This document shows, piece after piece, positions 18,834 to 27,785 of a DNA stretch of 64,000 bases. Within the stretch, counting starts at the first letter, position 1. Each line of letters opens with the position of its first letter. The stretch covers positions 35,035-99,034 of the forward strand of contig MENK01000028.1 of the NCBI GenBank assembly GCA_001768235.1, given 5' to 3'. The notes below the pieces were generated by a model, which had not been told where the DNA came from, did no database searches, and worked only from the letters and a program-made list of their open reading frames with translations. Source of the stretch: Bacteroidetes bacterium GWB2_32_14 (lineage in GTDB: Bacteria > Bacteroidota > Bacteroidia > Bacteroidales > UBA12077). The translations under genes and the position numbers were made by a program.

Positions 18834-19712
18834 TTAATTATTTTTTCTGTTTTGAATAATTATTCCTATGATTATTAGAATCAGCCCAAATATAGTTGTA
18901 AAATATATTCTTTCGTGCAAAATTAAATGAATAAAAAGCAATGAAAAAAAGGGAGTAAGATAAACCAGGTTCCCTATTTTATCTGTTCTTCCTGCTAACT
19001 GCAATGCTTTTAGCCACAGAACAAAAGTTATGCCCATTTCGAAAAATCCTATATAAATTGAAGCAAAAATTCCACTTTTAGTAAAACTGTCAAAGGCATT
19101 CTTGTAGATAGACAGGAACGATATGAATATAAAAGCGAATACAAAGTTCAGAAAAAGTTTGATTACCTCGTCACGTTTATCTTTAATATTAAATAACCAG
19201 AAAAGCGACCAAACAATTGAACTTCCCAATGCAAGAAGAACGCCTAAAGGATTTGAAAGTTTAAAATTAAACAAATCTCCCTCAGATGATATTATGAAAA
19301 CACCGGCAAAGCTAATGATAAGGGCTAAAAAGCTTTTAAATTTGAGCGTTTGTTTAAGTAGTGGTATTGATAACAGAACCAGTGTAATAGGCCAGATAAA
19401 ATTTAAAGGTTGTGCTATTTGAGCCGGGAGTAATGAATATGCTTTAAATAAAACAGTATAATATAAAAAGGGATTTAAAAAACCTACAAACGCCGAATTT
19501 AAATAATCTTTAAGAGTTTGTTTTTTCAGGTACTGTAATTTATCCTGGTATGCAAGTATAACAAGCAAAATTAATACTGCAGTAAGAATAGAGAAAAAAA
19601 GTAATTGAATATAGTTCGTATATTTTAATCCGATTTTAAAAGCCGATGCAGAAGTTCCCCAGAAGAGAATTGTTAATCCTGCAAAAAAAATAGATTTCTT
19701 CTGGTCTTTCAT
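18834..19712 (-). CDS. EamA/DMT-family transporter
   Basis: A 292-residue membrane protein with about ten hydrophobic helices in two EamA halves and a short basic C-terminus. The first helix has FWGTSASAFKIGL and the sixth FNFKLSNPLGVLLALGSSIVWSLF-like features of the drug/metabolite superfamily. It probably exports amino acids or other small metabolites; the substrate is not readable. It is 5 nt after the upstream lipoprotein gene and 2 nt before the S41 protease gene, so it is mid-operon. Confidence 0.85.
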   Translation of the reverse strand: MKDQKKSIFFAGLTILFWGTSASAFKIGLKYTNYIQLLFFSILTAVLILLVILAYQDKLQYLKKQTLKDYLNSAFVGFLNPFLYYTVLFKAYSLLPAQIAQPLNFIWPITLVLLSIPLLKQTLKFKSFLALIISFAGVFIISSEGDLFNFKLSNPLGVLLALGSSIVWSLFWLFNIKDKRDEVIKLFLNFVFAFIFISFLSIYKNAFDSFTKSGIFASIYIGFFEMGITFVLWLKALQLAGRTDKIGNLVYLTPFFSLLFIHLILHERIYFTTIFGLILIIIGIIIQNRKNN

Positions 19713-19717
19713 CCGGT

Positions 19718-20236
19718 TTAATTTTTATGAGAAGCAAGAATAAAAGTATCACCTAAAAATTTATATATCTCATCAATGGATTCATTCATTAAAACAATAC
19801 TTGAGTCTGTCCGTGTTTTTAAAAGTTTAAGAATTTCCTTTTCATTGTTTATTTCATCTTTCATCGACGGGGTTAACTCACCCGTTTCAATAATTTCTTC
19901 TTTTAGTGAAACAAGAATGTCACGGGTAAATAATATTTCTTTATGTGAGTACTGGTAAATATTTTTAATTCGTTTTGTGCTTTCATTTAATAAATTATAA
20001 AAGAATATTGAATCCTTAATATTTATACGGCCTTGTGAAATAGTATTTTTTAATTCTTTCCCGGAAATAGCGTAAATACTATCAAGAAACTGAATATTGT
20101 ACTTAGTAACAGACTTCATTAAACTGTCTGTTTTTGAAATAAGCCTGTCAATTTCTTTGGTGTCAACCCTTTCAGGGGAACAAGATATACTCATTAAAAA
20201 TAAAAAACTAAATAAAAACATCCCGAATAATCTCAT
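19718..20236 (-). CDS. Small lipoprotein of unknown function
   Basis: A 172-residue predicted lipoprotein (leader FLFSFLFLMSISC). The mature part is predicted mostly helical and charged, with heptad-like spacing (IDRLISKTDSLMKSV, KEILKLLKTRTDSSIVLM), suggesting a coiled-coil bundle. I do not recognise the family. It is the first gene of the run lipoprotein - DMT transporter - S41 protease - ruvC. Confidence 0.6.
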   Translation of the reverse strand: MRLFGMFLFSFLFLMSISCSPERVDTKEIDRLISKTDSLMKSVTKYNIQFLDSIYAISGKELKNTISQGRINIKDSIFFYNLLNESTKRIKNIYQYSHKEILFTRDILVSLKEEIIETGELTPSMKDEINNEKEILKLLKTRTDSSIVLMNESIDEIYKFLGDTFILASHKN

Positions 20237-20300
20237 AGCAATTTTTTATACCCGAATAATACGAATTAATTTCTGATTTTAAAAAACATGAAAACAAAAA

Positions 20301-20321
20301 AGAGTGTTTGCTTAACACTCT
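20301..20321 (-). terminator. Terminator of serS
   Basis: An 8-bp stem (20301-20308 with 20314-20321), a 5-nt loop, and a T-rich tract on the minus strand, 26 nt past the serS stop. Confidence 0.8.
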
Positions 20322-20346
20322 CCTTTCATATCAATTCAGTTTTTAT

Positions 20347-21621
20347 TTAGTCTATTCTATCGAACCCTGTAAATTTCCTAAGTACTTCAGGTATAATTAT
20401 TCCCTGGTTTGTTTGATTGTTCTCCAGAAGAGCAGCAACAATACGAGGTAAAGCCAGAGCACTTCCGTTTAACGTGTGAACCAAGGTTGTTTTCTTATCA
20501 TTTTCATCTTTATACCTAAGCTTTAACCGATTTGCCTGGTATGATTCAAAATTAGAAACAGAGCTTACTTCAAGCCATTTATCCTGTGCTGCTGAATATA
20601 CTTCGAAATCATATGTCAGGGCAGATGTAAAACTCATATCCCCGCCACATAATTGTAAAATACGGTACGGGAGGTTTAAGGATTTAACAAGGTTTTCAAC
20701 ATGGTTTACCATTTCTTCAAGAGCCTGGTATGATTTCTCGGGATGTTGAATCTGAACGATTTCTACTTTATCAAACTGATGCAAGCGGTTTAATCCGCGA
20801 ACATCTTTTCCATACGATCCTGCTTCGCGTCTGAAACATGGTGTATAAGCGGTCATTTTAACCGGAAAATCGTTTACTGATAAAATAACATCCCTGTAAA
20901 TATTGGTAACAGGAACTTCTGCTGTTGGAATAAGATACAAGTTATCAATTCCCACGTGATACATCTGGCCTTCCTTATCGGGTAATTGACCGGTTCCAAA
21001 ACCGGAATCTTCGTTAACTAAAATTGGAGGTAAATATTCGGTATAACCTGCAAGTATGGCTTCTTCAAGAAAGAAATTGATTAATGCCCGTTGTAATTTC
21101 GCACCTTTTCCCTTATAAACAGGAAAACCGCTTCCGGTAAGTTTATTTCCAAGTTCAAAATCAATAATATCGTATTTTTTTGCCAAATCCCAGTGTGCTA
21201 AAGCATTTTCAGGTAATTGTGGAATACTTCCTCCCGAGCGGATTTCTTTATTATCATCGGCTCCTTTTCCTGCAGGAACAGATTTGTGAGGAAGGTTTGG
21301 TAATTGAACTAAGATGCTATTGAGTTGTTTTTCAATTGAAGCAAGCTCATCACCTTGAATTTTTACAGTATTCTTTATTTCAGCATTTTTATTTTTTAAC
21401 TCATTTGCTTCTGTTTGCTTTCCATTCTTAAACAATTCACCAATTTCTTTAGCCAGCTTATTTAATTCAGCCTGATTTGAATCCATGCTGTTCTGGGTTG
21501 ATCTTCTTTTCTGATCAAGCTCTAAAATTTGGTTAATCAGGTTTTCGGCTTTAAAATTTTTAACAGCCAACCGTTCAATTACATATTCTTTATTCTCCTG
21601 TAATACTTTAAGTGTAAGCAT
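20347..21621 (-). CDS. serS: Seryl-tRNA synthetase
   Basis: A 424-residue class II synthetase. The N-terminal coiled-coil arm that grips the tRNA-Ser variable arm spans about 30-105. Motif 2 is TPCFRREAGSYGKDVRGL, and motif 3 is in GSALALPRIVAALLENNQ. Length is normal. It lies downstream of rplU-rpmA on the same strand, an order seen in other Bacteroidota; a long-loop terminator sits between. Confidence 0.97.
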   Translation of the reverse strand: MLTLKVLQENKEYVIERLAVKNFKAENLINQILELDQKRRSTQNSMDSNQAELNKLAKEIGELFKNGKQTEANELKNKNAEIKNTVKIQGDELASIEKQLNSILVQLPNLPHKSVPAGKGADDNKEIRSGGSIPQLPENALAHWDLAKKYDIIDFELGNKLTGSGFPVYKGKGAKLQRALINFFLEEAILAGYTEYLPPILVNEDSGFGTGQLPDKEGQMYHVGIDNLYLIPTAEVPVTNIYRDVILSVNDFPVKMTAYTPCFRREAGSYGKDVRGLNRLHQFDKVEIVQIQHPEKSYQALEEMVNHVENLVKSLNLPYRILQLCGGDMSFTSALTYDFEVYSAAQDKWLEVSSVSNFESYQANRLKLRYKDENDKKTTLVHTLNGSALALPRIVAALLENNQTNQGIIIPEVLRKFTGFDRID

Positions 21622-21664
21622 AATACCGCGATAGTTAAAAAGACGAAAAATAATAAAATAAAAA

Positions 21665-21706
21665 ATCTCCTGTGATTTTACTTAGAACAAAGCAAAAACA
21701 GGAGAT
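21665..21706 (-). terminator. Possible terminator of rplU-rpmA
   Basis: A 9-bp inverted repeat (21665-21673 with 21698-21706) with a 24-nt loop, followed by a T-rich minus-strand tract. The long loop makes it weaker, so some read-through to serS is plausible. Confidence 0.5.
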
Positions 21707-21727
21707 AAAAAAAACTTTTAAATTCGT

Positions 21728-21988
21728 TTAATTTTCAAAAGGAATAACAGAAACAAACGATTTATTATCCTGTTTTCTTTTGAATTCAATAGTTCCGTCA
21801 ATCAAAGCAAAAAGGGTATGATCTTTACCAATACCAACATTTAAGCCTGGATGATGTTTAGTACCTCTCTGACGAACAATAATATTACCAGCTTTAGCAG
21901 CTTGTCCGCCAAATAGTTTAACGCCTAATCGTTTACTTTCTGATTCGCGACCGTTACGTGAACTACCAGCTCCTTTCTTATGTGCCAT
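21728..21988 (-). CDS. rpmA: Ribosomal protein bL27
   Basis: An 86-residue basic protein starting [16 protein letters not shown], the standard bL27 N-terminus that reaches the peptidyl transferase centre. The N-terminal extension cleaved by Prp in Firmicutes is absent. It is 19 nt after rplU. Confidence 0.97.
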   Translation of the reverse strand: MAHKKGAGSSRNGRESESKRLGVKLFGGQAAKAGNIIVRQRGTKHHPGLNVGIGKDHTLFALIDGTIEFKRKQDNKSFVSVIPFEN

Positions 21989-22007
21989 TTGATTTTAGTA
22001 TTTTTAA

Positions 22008-22319
22008 TTATGCAATAATTTCTTCAATCTGAATTCGGGTAAAGCTTTGACGGTGACCGTTTTTCTTTTGATACCCTTTTCTTCTTTTCTTTTTGAAAAC
22101 AATGACTTTATCACCTTTATCGTGTGATAAAATTTTCGCGGAAACTTTTGCGCCTTTCACGGTAGGTGTTCCTACTTTTACCTTTCCGTCATTATCTAGC
22201 AACAGTACATTTTCGAACTCAACAGTTGTTCCTTCTTCACCTTCTAAACGGTGAACAAATACTTTACTGTCTTTTTCTACTTTAAACTGCTGGCCTGCTA
22301 TATCTACAATTGCGTACAT
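22008..22319 (-). CDS. rplU: Ribosomal protein bL21
   Basis: A 103-residue protein. The true start is [14 protein letters not shown] at 22319, not the earlier Met at 22349: bL21 begins exactly there in other bacteria, and the earlier position lies only about 10 nt past the -7 box. The C-terminus has the usual [15 protein letters not shown] tail. It heads rplU-rpmA. Confidence 0.97.
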   Translation of the reverse strand: MYAIVDIAGQQFKVEKDSKVFVHRLEGEEGTTVEFENVLLLDNDGKVKVGTPTVKGAKVSAKILSHDKGDKVIVFKKKRRKGYQKKNGHRQSFTRIQIEEIIA

Positions 22320-22359
22320 TGATAATAATTTTAACAGTTTCTTATACAATTTGGGATTG

Positions 22360-22390
22360 CAAAAATATAAAAGTTTATCTGATTAACAAA
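22360..22390 (-). promoter_or_regulatory. Promoter of rplU-rpmA
   Basis: On the minus strand TTTG (22387-22390) and TATTTTTG (22360-22367) are 19 nt apart, a full match to the Bacteroidota consensus. Transcription would start near 22354. Confidence 0.75.
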
Positions 22391-22545
22391 GATTTGCTAT
22401 TAATAATTTTGTTTTAGATTGATTTCTCTTTAAAATCACTGCAAATATATGGTAAAAAAGATTTTACAAGAACAAAATAAAATTTTTACATCAAATAAAT
22501 CGAAGAAGGATAAATACAAAATTTAATTTTAGGGAAAATATTAAA

Positions 22546-22553
22546 TACATTTG
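22546..22553 (+). promoter_or_regulatory. -7 element of the mutL operon
   Basis: TACATTTG matches TAnnTTTG and lies 21 nt before the ATG of the small membrane protein. The -33 region is AT-rich without a clear TTTG. Confidence 0.5.
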
Positions 22554-22573
22554 CAGAATTAATACTGATAGAT

Positions 22574-22858
22574 ATGGCACTAAAATTTTTTCATACTCCA
22601 AAGAGCAAGCAATTCAACTATAAACCACGTTATTATGATGAACGAAAAGAAGAGCTTGAGAACAGAATAAATCAAATAAAAAAAGAAATGGGAAAAGAAG
22701 ATTTATCTGACAGTGAAAAGCCTTATACTTCAAATATTAAAGGGCAAATACGAAGATCCGGAAAACGAACGAAAGTATCAAAAGATAAATCGAATTTGCG
22801 CCTGATTTTAATAATTGTAATCTTGTTTGCTTTAATTTATTTCTTTTTTCTCCGTTAA
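22574..22858 (+). CDS. Small basic protein with C-terminal membrane helix
   Basis: A 94-residue protein: FFHTPKSKQFNYKPRYYDER at the N-terminus, then a Lys/Glu-rich coiled segment, and one membrane helix at the very C-terminus (LRLILIIVILFALIYFFFL). This tail-anchored layout puts the basic part in the cytoplasm. Function unknown. A protein starting this way upstream of mutL is, as I recall, conserved in Bacteroidota. The gap to mutL is 14 nt, so it is probably co-transcribed. Confidence 0.75.
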   Translation: MALKFFHTPKSKQFNYKPRYYDERKEELENRINQIKKEMGKEDLSDSEKPYTSNIKGQIRRSGKRTKVSKDKSNLRLILIIVILFALIYFFFLR

Positions 22859-22872
22859 TCGAATAATATCCA

Positions 22873-24717
22873 ATGGCCGATATAATACAGCTTTTACCCG
22901 ATTCAGTTGCAAACCAGATTGCAGCCGGTGAAGTAATTCAACGGCCGGCATCGGTAGTAAAAGAGTTGGTCGAAAACTCTATTGATGCAAAAGCTACATC
23001 AATTACAATAAATATTAAAGATTCCGGCAGAACACTTGTGCAAATAATCGACAATGGCACGGGTATGTCTGAAACAGATGCCCGCTTATCATTCGAAAGA
23101 CATTCAACATCAAAAATAAAAAAAGCTGAAGATCTTTTTGCCATAACCACGATGGGTTTCCGGGGTGAAGCTCTGGCTTCGATTGCTGCCGTGGCAAGTG
23201 TCGAATTAAAAACAAAACTTGCAGATAGCGATATCGGAACACAAATTATTATTGAAGGATCGAGGGTGTTAAGCCAGGAACCTGTAATCTGCGCAACGGG
23301 AACAAACTTTGCCGTTAAAAATTTATTTTTCAATATTCCGGCACGCCGTAAATTTTTAAAATCAAATGCCACCGAATTTGGGCATATTATTTCCGAGTTC
23401 GAACGGATTGCACTGGCAAATTCATCTGTTGAATTTAAATTATACCATAACGATTCAGAAATTTTTATTTTATCCCGTTCGAATATTCGTCAACGGATTA
23501 TTTCGGTATTTGGTAAAAGGATAAATCAAAACCTTGTACCCATAGAAGCAGAAACAAGCATTATTAAAGTTAAAGGATTTATTGGCAAACCTGAAAACGC
23601 ACGAAAGCGTTCGGGCGAGCAGTTTTTTTTTATAAACAACCGGTTCATGCGTAATCCCTATTTACATAAAGCAATTACTGACGCGTATAAAAATATTTTA
23701 CCGCCAGAAGTTGTTCCTTCGTACTTTTTATATTTAGAAGCTGCCCCGGATACCATTGATGTAAACATACATCCGACAAAAACAGAAATTAAATTTGAAG
23801 ATCAGCAAGCAGTTTGGCAAATTTTACATGCAACTGTTAAACAATCGCTGGGAAAAAACAATATAGTCCCATCAATTGATTTTGATTTGGAACACAATTT
23901 TGAAATTCCTGTACTTACAAGAAATACTGAAATTGTGAATCCCAAAATCGATGTCAATCCCATGTTTAACCCATTTGATGAAAAGCAAACATCAGCAGGA
24001 AACAACCGAAAAAGCCCGGCAATATCCCTTGAAAAAGAAAACCTGGCAAACTGGGAAAAACTATACGACGGATTCGAAAATGAAAAGAATCTTCCTGATG
24101 ATTTTTCTTTTCCCTCACAACCGGAAACTCAACAAACACTTACCGACAACTCGTTTAGCGACAGGTATTTCCAGTTCAAAGGTAAATATATACTTACTCC
24201 GGTAAAATCGGGCCTTATGGTTATTGACCAAAAACGTGCCCATGAACGGATTTTATTCGAGAAATTTATGCTCTCGCTTGAATCGAATTCTGTTATTTCA
24301 CAACGCAACTTATTTCCAAAAACAATTGAACTCGATAAAAAGGCGCATGCACTTTTAATGGAAATTAAAGATGATATTAAAACACTTGGTTTTGATATAA
24401 AAGACATTGGAGAAAACTCAATAATAGTAAACGGGTTACCAGCAGATTCAATAAACCAGGAACCCGAACAAATCATAGATATTTTTTTAAACGAATTCCA
24501 GAATGGCGAAATTGATGCTAAAAGCAGGGTAAAAGAAAAAATTGCTCAATCGTTGGCAAAAGCTTCGGCTATAAGTAGCAACCAATCACTAACTACAGAA
24601 GAAATGCAGGAAATTGTTGATCTGCTTTTTGCATGCTCGATGCCTAATTTTTCACCTTTCGGGAAAAAAATTATATCCATAATTAAAACAGAAGAGATAG
24701 AAAAACGTTTTAGCTAA
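22873..24717 (+). CDS. mutL: DNA mismatch repair protein MutL
   Basis: A 614-residue protein with a GHKL ATPase N-terminal half (ENSIDAKATS, DNGTGM, TTMGFRGEAL, transducer domain with DVNIHPTKTEIKF), a variable linker (about 335-430) and a C-terminal dimerisation domain. It links MutS recognition to repair. The usual metal-binding nuclease motif DQHA(x)2E(x)4E reads DQKRAHERILFE here, and the later metal-binding C-terminal motif reads SPFGKK, so endonuclease activity is doubtful. It leads into two rhomboid genes. Confidence 0.96.
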   Translation: MADIIQLLPDSVANQIAAGEVIQRPASVVKELVENSIDAKATSITINIKDSGRTLVQIIDNGTGMSETDARLSFERHSTSKIKKAEDLFAITTMGFRGEALASIAAVASVELKTKLADSDIGTQIIIEGSRVLSQEPVICATGTNFAVKNLFFNIPARRKFLKSNATEFGHIISEFERIALANSSVEFKLYHNDSEIFILSRSNIRQRIISVFGKRINQNLVPIEAETSIIKVKGFIGKPENARKRSGEQFFFINNRFMRNPYLHKAITDAYKNILPPEVVPSYFLYLEAAPDTIDVNIHPTKTEIKFEDQQAVWQILHATVKQSLGKNNIVPSIDFDLEHNFEIPVLTRNTEIVNPKIDVNPMFNPFDEKQTSAGNNRKSPAISLEKENLANWEKLYDGFENEKNLPDDFSFPSQPETQQTLTDNSFSDRYFQFKGKYILTPVKSGLMVIDQKRAHERILFEKFMLSLESNSVISQRNLFPKTIELDKKAHALLMEIKDDIKTLGFDIKDIGENSIIVNGLPADSINQEPEQIIDIFLNEFQNGEIDAKSRVKEKIAQSLAKASAISSNQSLTTEEMQEIVDLLFACSMPNFSPFGKKIISIIKTEEIEKRFS

Positions 24718-24735
24718 TAATAAAAAATACAGACA

Positions 24736-25560
24736 ATGAACTTTACGCGATCATCAGGATTAAGCAATATACCACCAGTAGTAAAGAACCTGATATTTCT
24801 AAATATAATCATGCTTCTTGCTACCTGGGTTTTGGGTAACACATTTGATATTGATTTAAATAATATTTTGGGGCTTCATTATTTTAAATCGGATTATTTT
24901 GAACCATACCAGATTGTAACACACATGTTTATGCATGGTGGATTAATGCACCTGTTTTTTAATATGTTTGCATTATGGATGTTTGGCCGTGTTTTAGAAA
25001 CGGTATGGGGCAGTAAACGGTTTTTTATTTATTTTATAGTTACCGGATTAGGTGCTGCAGCCTTACATACATTTGTTATTCATTTGCAAATGCAAAGTAT
25101 AATGCATGATGTTACCGCATACCTTAATTCTCCTTCGCCCGATGCTTATGCCATGTTAATTAAAGAACATTTCCCTGAATATTACTCACAAATTTATAAA
25201 GGAGTGCTCGATAACTGGTACACAAACCCTGACAATACACAATCATTAGCAATATCGCAGCAATATATTTCCGAGTTAATCAAGATGAAAATGGATATCC
25301 CGACAGTAGGAGCATCAGGAGCTGTGTTTGGAGTACTGCTTGCTTTTGGTATGTTGTTTCCCAATACTCAATTGATGTTGCTTTTTCCGCCAATACCCAT
25401 TAAAGCAAAATATTTTGTTATCATGTATGGCGGATTAGAATTATGGCTGGGATTAACACAACCAGGAAGTAATATTGCACATTTTGCTCATCTCGGAGGT
25501 ATGCTGTTTGGCTTTATTCTTGTTAAATACTGGAATACAAAACGGACTAATTTTTATTAG
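24736..25560 (+). CDS. Rhomboid intramembrane serine protease
   Basis: A 274-residue polytopic protein. The nucleophile is in VGASGAVFG and the catalytic His in HFAHLGGMLFGF; the HMFMHGGLMHLFFNM segment of TM2 with its oxyanion His and Asn is present. A soluble insert of about 65 residues separates the third and fourth helices, as in other Bacteroidota rhomboids. It cleaves single-pass membrane proteins; targets are unknown. It begins 18 nt after mutL and is followed 131 nt later by a second rhomboid. Confidence 0.92.
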   Translation: MNFTRSSGLSNIPPVVKNLIFLNIIMLLATWVLGNTFDIDLNNILGLHYFKSDYFEPYQIVTHMFMHGGLMHLFFNMFALWMFGRVLETVWGSKRFFIYFIVTGLGAAALHTFVIHLQMQSIMHDVTAYLNSPSPDAYAMLIKEHFPEYYSQIYKGVLDNWYTNPDNTQSLAISQQYISELIKMKMDIPTVGASGAVFGVLLAFGMLFPNTQLMLLFPPIPIKAKYFVIMYGGLELWLGLTQPGSNIAHFAHLGGMLFGFILVKYWNTKRTNFY

Positions 25561-25691
25561 AATTTCATTGCCTAAAATGAGCTAAAAGGGACTAAATCTA
25601 GGAGCAATAATGAGTTTGAAGAGCATTAAAAAAAGATAAACTTTACGTATTTTAGGTATTTAAAGTCTCATTCAATTAATAAATAGAGAAT

Positions 25692-26567
25692 ATGAGCATT
25701 GCAGATGAAATAAAACAATCGTTTAAAAGCGGCAGTTCCCTTACAAAATTAATTTATATCAATCTTGCTGTTTTTTTAGTAGTTAAGTTGATTGCTGTTT
25801 TTTATTTTTTACTTTCAGTCGAAAATAGTTTTTCTCTTGTAAGCTGGCTTGCAGTTCCAGCCGATTTATCGAATCTTGCATATAAACCCTGGACTGTTTT
25901 CAGCTATATGTTCTTGCACCAGGATTTTCTGCATATTCTTTTTAACATGTTATGGTTGTATTGGTTTGGGCAGATATTTCTTCATTATTTCGACAATAAA
26001 AAATTATTGAGTGTCTATCTTGTTGGAGGCTTGGCTGGTGCATTTGTATATATTCTCACATTTAATATTTTCCCGGTATTTGCTGATATTTTACCTGTAT
26101 CCTATGCCTTAGGAGCTTCGGCATCGGTTATTGCAATTGTCATTGCGGTATCGGTTTATGCTCCAAATCATACTATTTATCTATTGTTTTTTGGCCCTGT
26201 TAAACTGAAATATATCGCATTAGCTACAATTATTATTGATGTTATAAGCATTGCATCAACAAACGCGGGAGGACACCTGGCACACTTGGGGGGTGCGCTG
26301 TTCGGGTATTTTTATATTATGCAATTTAAAAAGGGAAGAAACATAACCAGGTTATTCGATAGATTCATGGATTTTATTTTTTCAATTTTCAAACCACGTC
26401 CAAAAATTAAAGTAACATACAAACGCCCTGTAGATGATTTTGAGTATAATAAATCAAAAGCTCAGAAACAAGCAGAAATTGATAAAATTCTCGACAAGAT
26501 TGCCAAATCGGGTTACGAAAGTCTTTCAAAACAAGAAAAAGAAACCCTTTTTAAAAACAGTAAGTAA
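25692..26567 (+). CDS. Second rhomboid protease with C-terminal cytoplasmic tail
   Basis: A 291-residue polytopic protein. The TM2 motif MFLHQDFLHILFNMLW and the His in GGHLAHLGGALFGYFY are intact. The nucleophile motif is GASAS rather than GxSG: the serine is kept but the following Gly is Ala. A C-terminal soluble tail (about 225-291; PVDDFEYNKSKAQKQ, SLSKQEKETLF) resembles the DUF6576 tail found on such rhomboids. It is a paralogue of the preceding gene, not a recent copy. Confidence 0.9.
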   Translation: MSIADEIKQSFKSGSSLTKLIYINLAVFLVVKLIAVFYFLLSVENSFSLVSWLAVPADLSNLAYKPWTVFSYMFLHQDFLHILFNMLWLYWFGQIFLHYFDNKKLLSVYLVGGLAGAFVYILTFNIFPVFADILPVSYALGASASVIAIVIAVSVYAPNHTIYLLFFGPVKLKYIALATIIIDVISIASTNAGGHLAHLGGALFGYFYIMQFKKGRNITRLFDRFMDFIFSIFKPRPKIKVTYKRPVDDFEYNKSKAQKQAEIDKILDKIAKSGYESLSKQEKETLFKNSK

Positions 26568-26698
26568 TATTACCCTAATTAGCTAAACAATTACATTCAA
26601 TTTTTTGTATTAAAAATGAATTTGGAGTTTATACATCAGAAATTTCTTGAAAAATTAAATCCTTTGATATAATTTAGATTAACCAAATAAATAAAGTT

Positions 26699-27778
26699 TT
26701 GAAAAATCTAATTTACAAAATCCTTAAATATCTGAATATAGTCTTTGCCACAGCCCTTTTACTGGCATACGTTTCTGTTCATATAAATCCTGATTTTTTT
26801 TGGTTTCTTGCATTCTTTGGTTTAGCCTACCCCGTTATTATTGTAATTAATTTTCTTTTTGTCATCTTCTGGATAACAAGAATAAACAAGCTTTTTCTTG
26901 TTTCGTTGATTTCAATTTTAATTGGATGGAACCACCTGAATTCGTTTATTCAAATTCCCTTAAAAAAAAATGCTCTAAATACAACGAGTTCATTTACAAT
27001 ACTTTCTTACAACGTTCGATTATTTAATCTTTACAACTGGAATAACGACACGAAAACATCGGATAAGATTTTTGATTTTATAAATGCCGACACTATTGAT
27101 ATTGTTTGTTTTCAGGAATTTTTTACAGATACAGACAAGCTAACCGAAAGTCAAATTAGAAACAAATTAAATAAGAGGTATCATTCTCATATTGCATACT
27201 CGTACAGTAACAGAAAATACAATTACGGAATAGCAACCTATAGCAAATACCCCATAGTAAATAAAGGATTAATAAAATTTAACAATACATCGAACATTAG
27301 TATTTATACCGATATTCTCATTGGGACAGATACTATAAGGGTTTTTAACAATCACCTTCAATCGATCCGTTTCAACAAAAAAAATTACTCGTTTATTACC
27401 AATACAGATGGCGAAGAACCAATAAAAGAAATCAAAGATATTTCATCAAGATTAAAAGATGCTTTTATAAAACGATCGCAGCAGGCAGAAATTCTTTCCA
27501 TTCATATTAAAAATTCACCTTACCCTGTTTTTGTTTGTGGTGATTTTAACGATACCCCCGTTTCGTACACGTATCAAAAAATCAGCGATGGTTTAAATGA
27601 TGCTTTTCGGGAATCCGGAAAAGGCATTGGAAACACGTATCTTGGTAAATTCCCTTCGTACCGGATTGATTATATTTTATTTAGCAAAAATATTGAATGT
27701 ACCCGGTTTATTATTCCCGAGATTGTTTTGTCGGATCATTACCCTGTTTTAGGTAGTTTTTTACTACAAGACAAATAA
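26699..27778 (+). CDS. Membrane-anchored endonuclease/exonuclease/phosphatase-family protein
   Basis: A 359-residue protein with a TTG start; no in-frame ATG fits. Three hydrophobic helices (about 10-90) precede an EEP domain (DNase I fold): LSYNVRLFN, VCFQEFF, the VCGDFNDTP motif and a final SDHYPVLG. The catalytic Asp, Asn and His are therefore present. Family members include nucleases, sphingomyelinases and inositol phosphatases. The domain should face the periplasm. It converges with the PLP gene with 7 nt between stops and no terminator hairpin. Confidence 0.85.
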   Translation: MKNLIYKILKYLNIVFATALLLAYVSVHINPDFFWFLAFFGLAYPVIIVINFLFVIFWITRINKLFLVSLISILIGWNHLNSFIQIPLKKNALNTTSSFTILSYNVRLFNLYNWNNDTKTSDKIFDFINADTIDIVCFQEFFTDTDKLTESQIRNKLNKRYHSHIAYSYSNRKYNYGIATYSKYPIVNKGLIKFNNTSNISIYTDILIGTDTIRVFNNHLQSIRFNKKNYSFITNTDGEEPIKEIKDISSRLKDAFIKRSQQAEILSIHIKNSPYPVFVCGDFNDTPVSYTYQKISDGLNDAFRESGKGIGNTYLGKFPSYRIDYILFSKNIECTRFIIPEIVLSDHYPVLGSFLLQDK

Positions 27779-27785
27779 AAATAAT

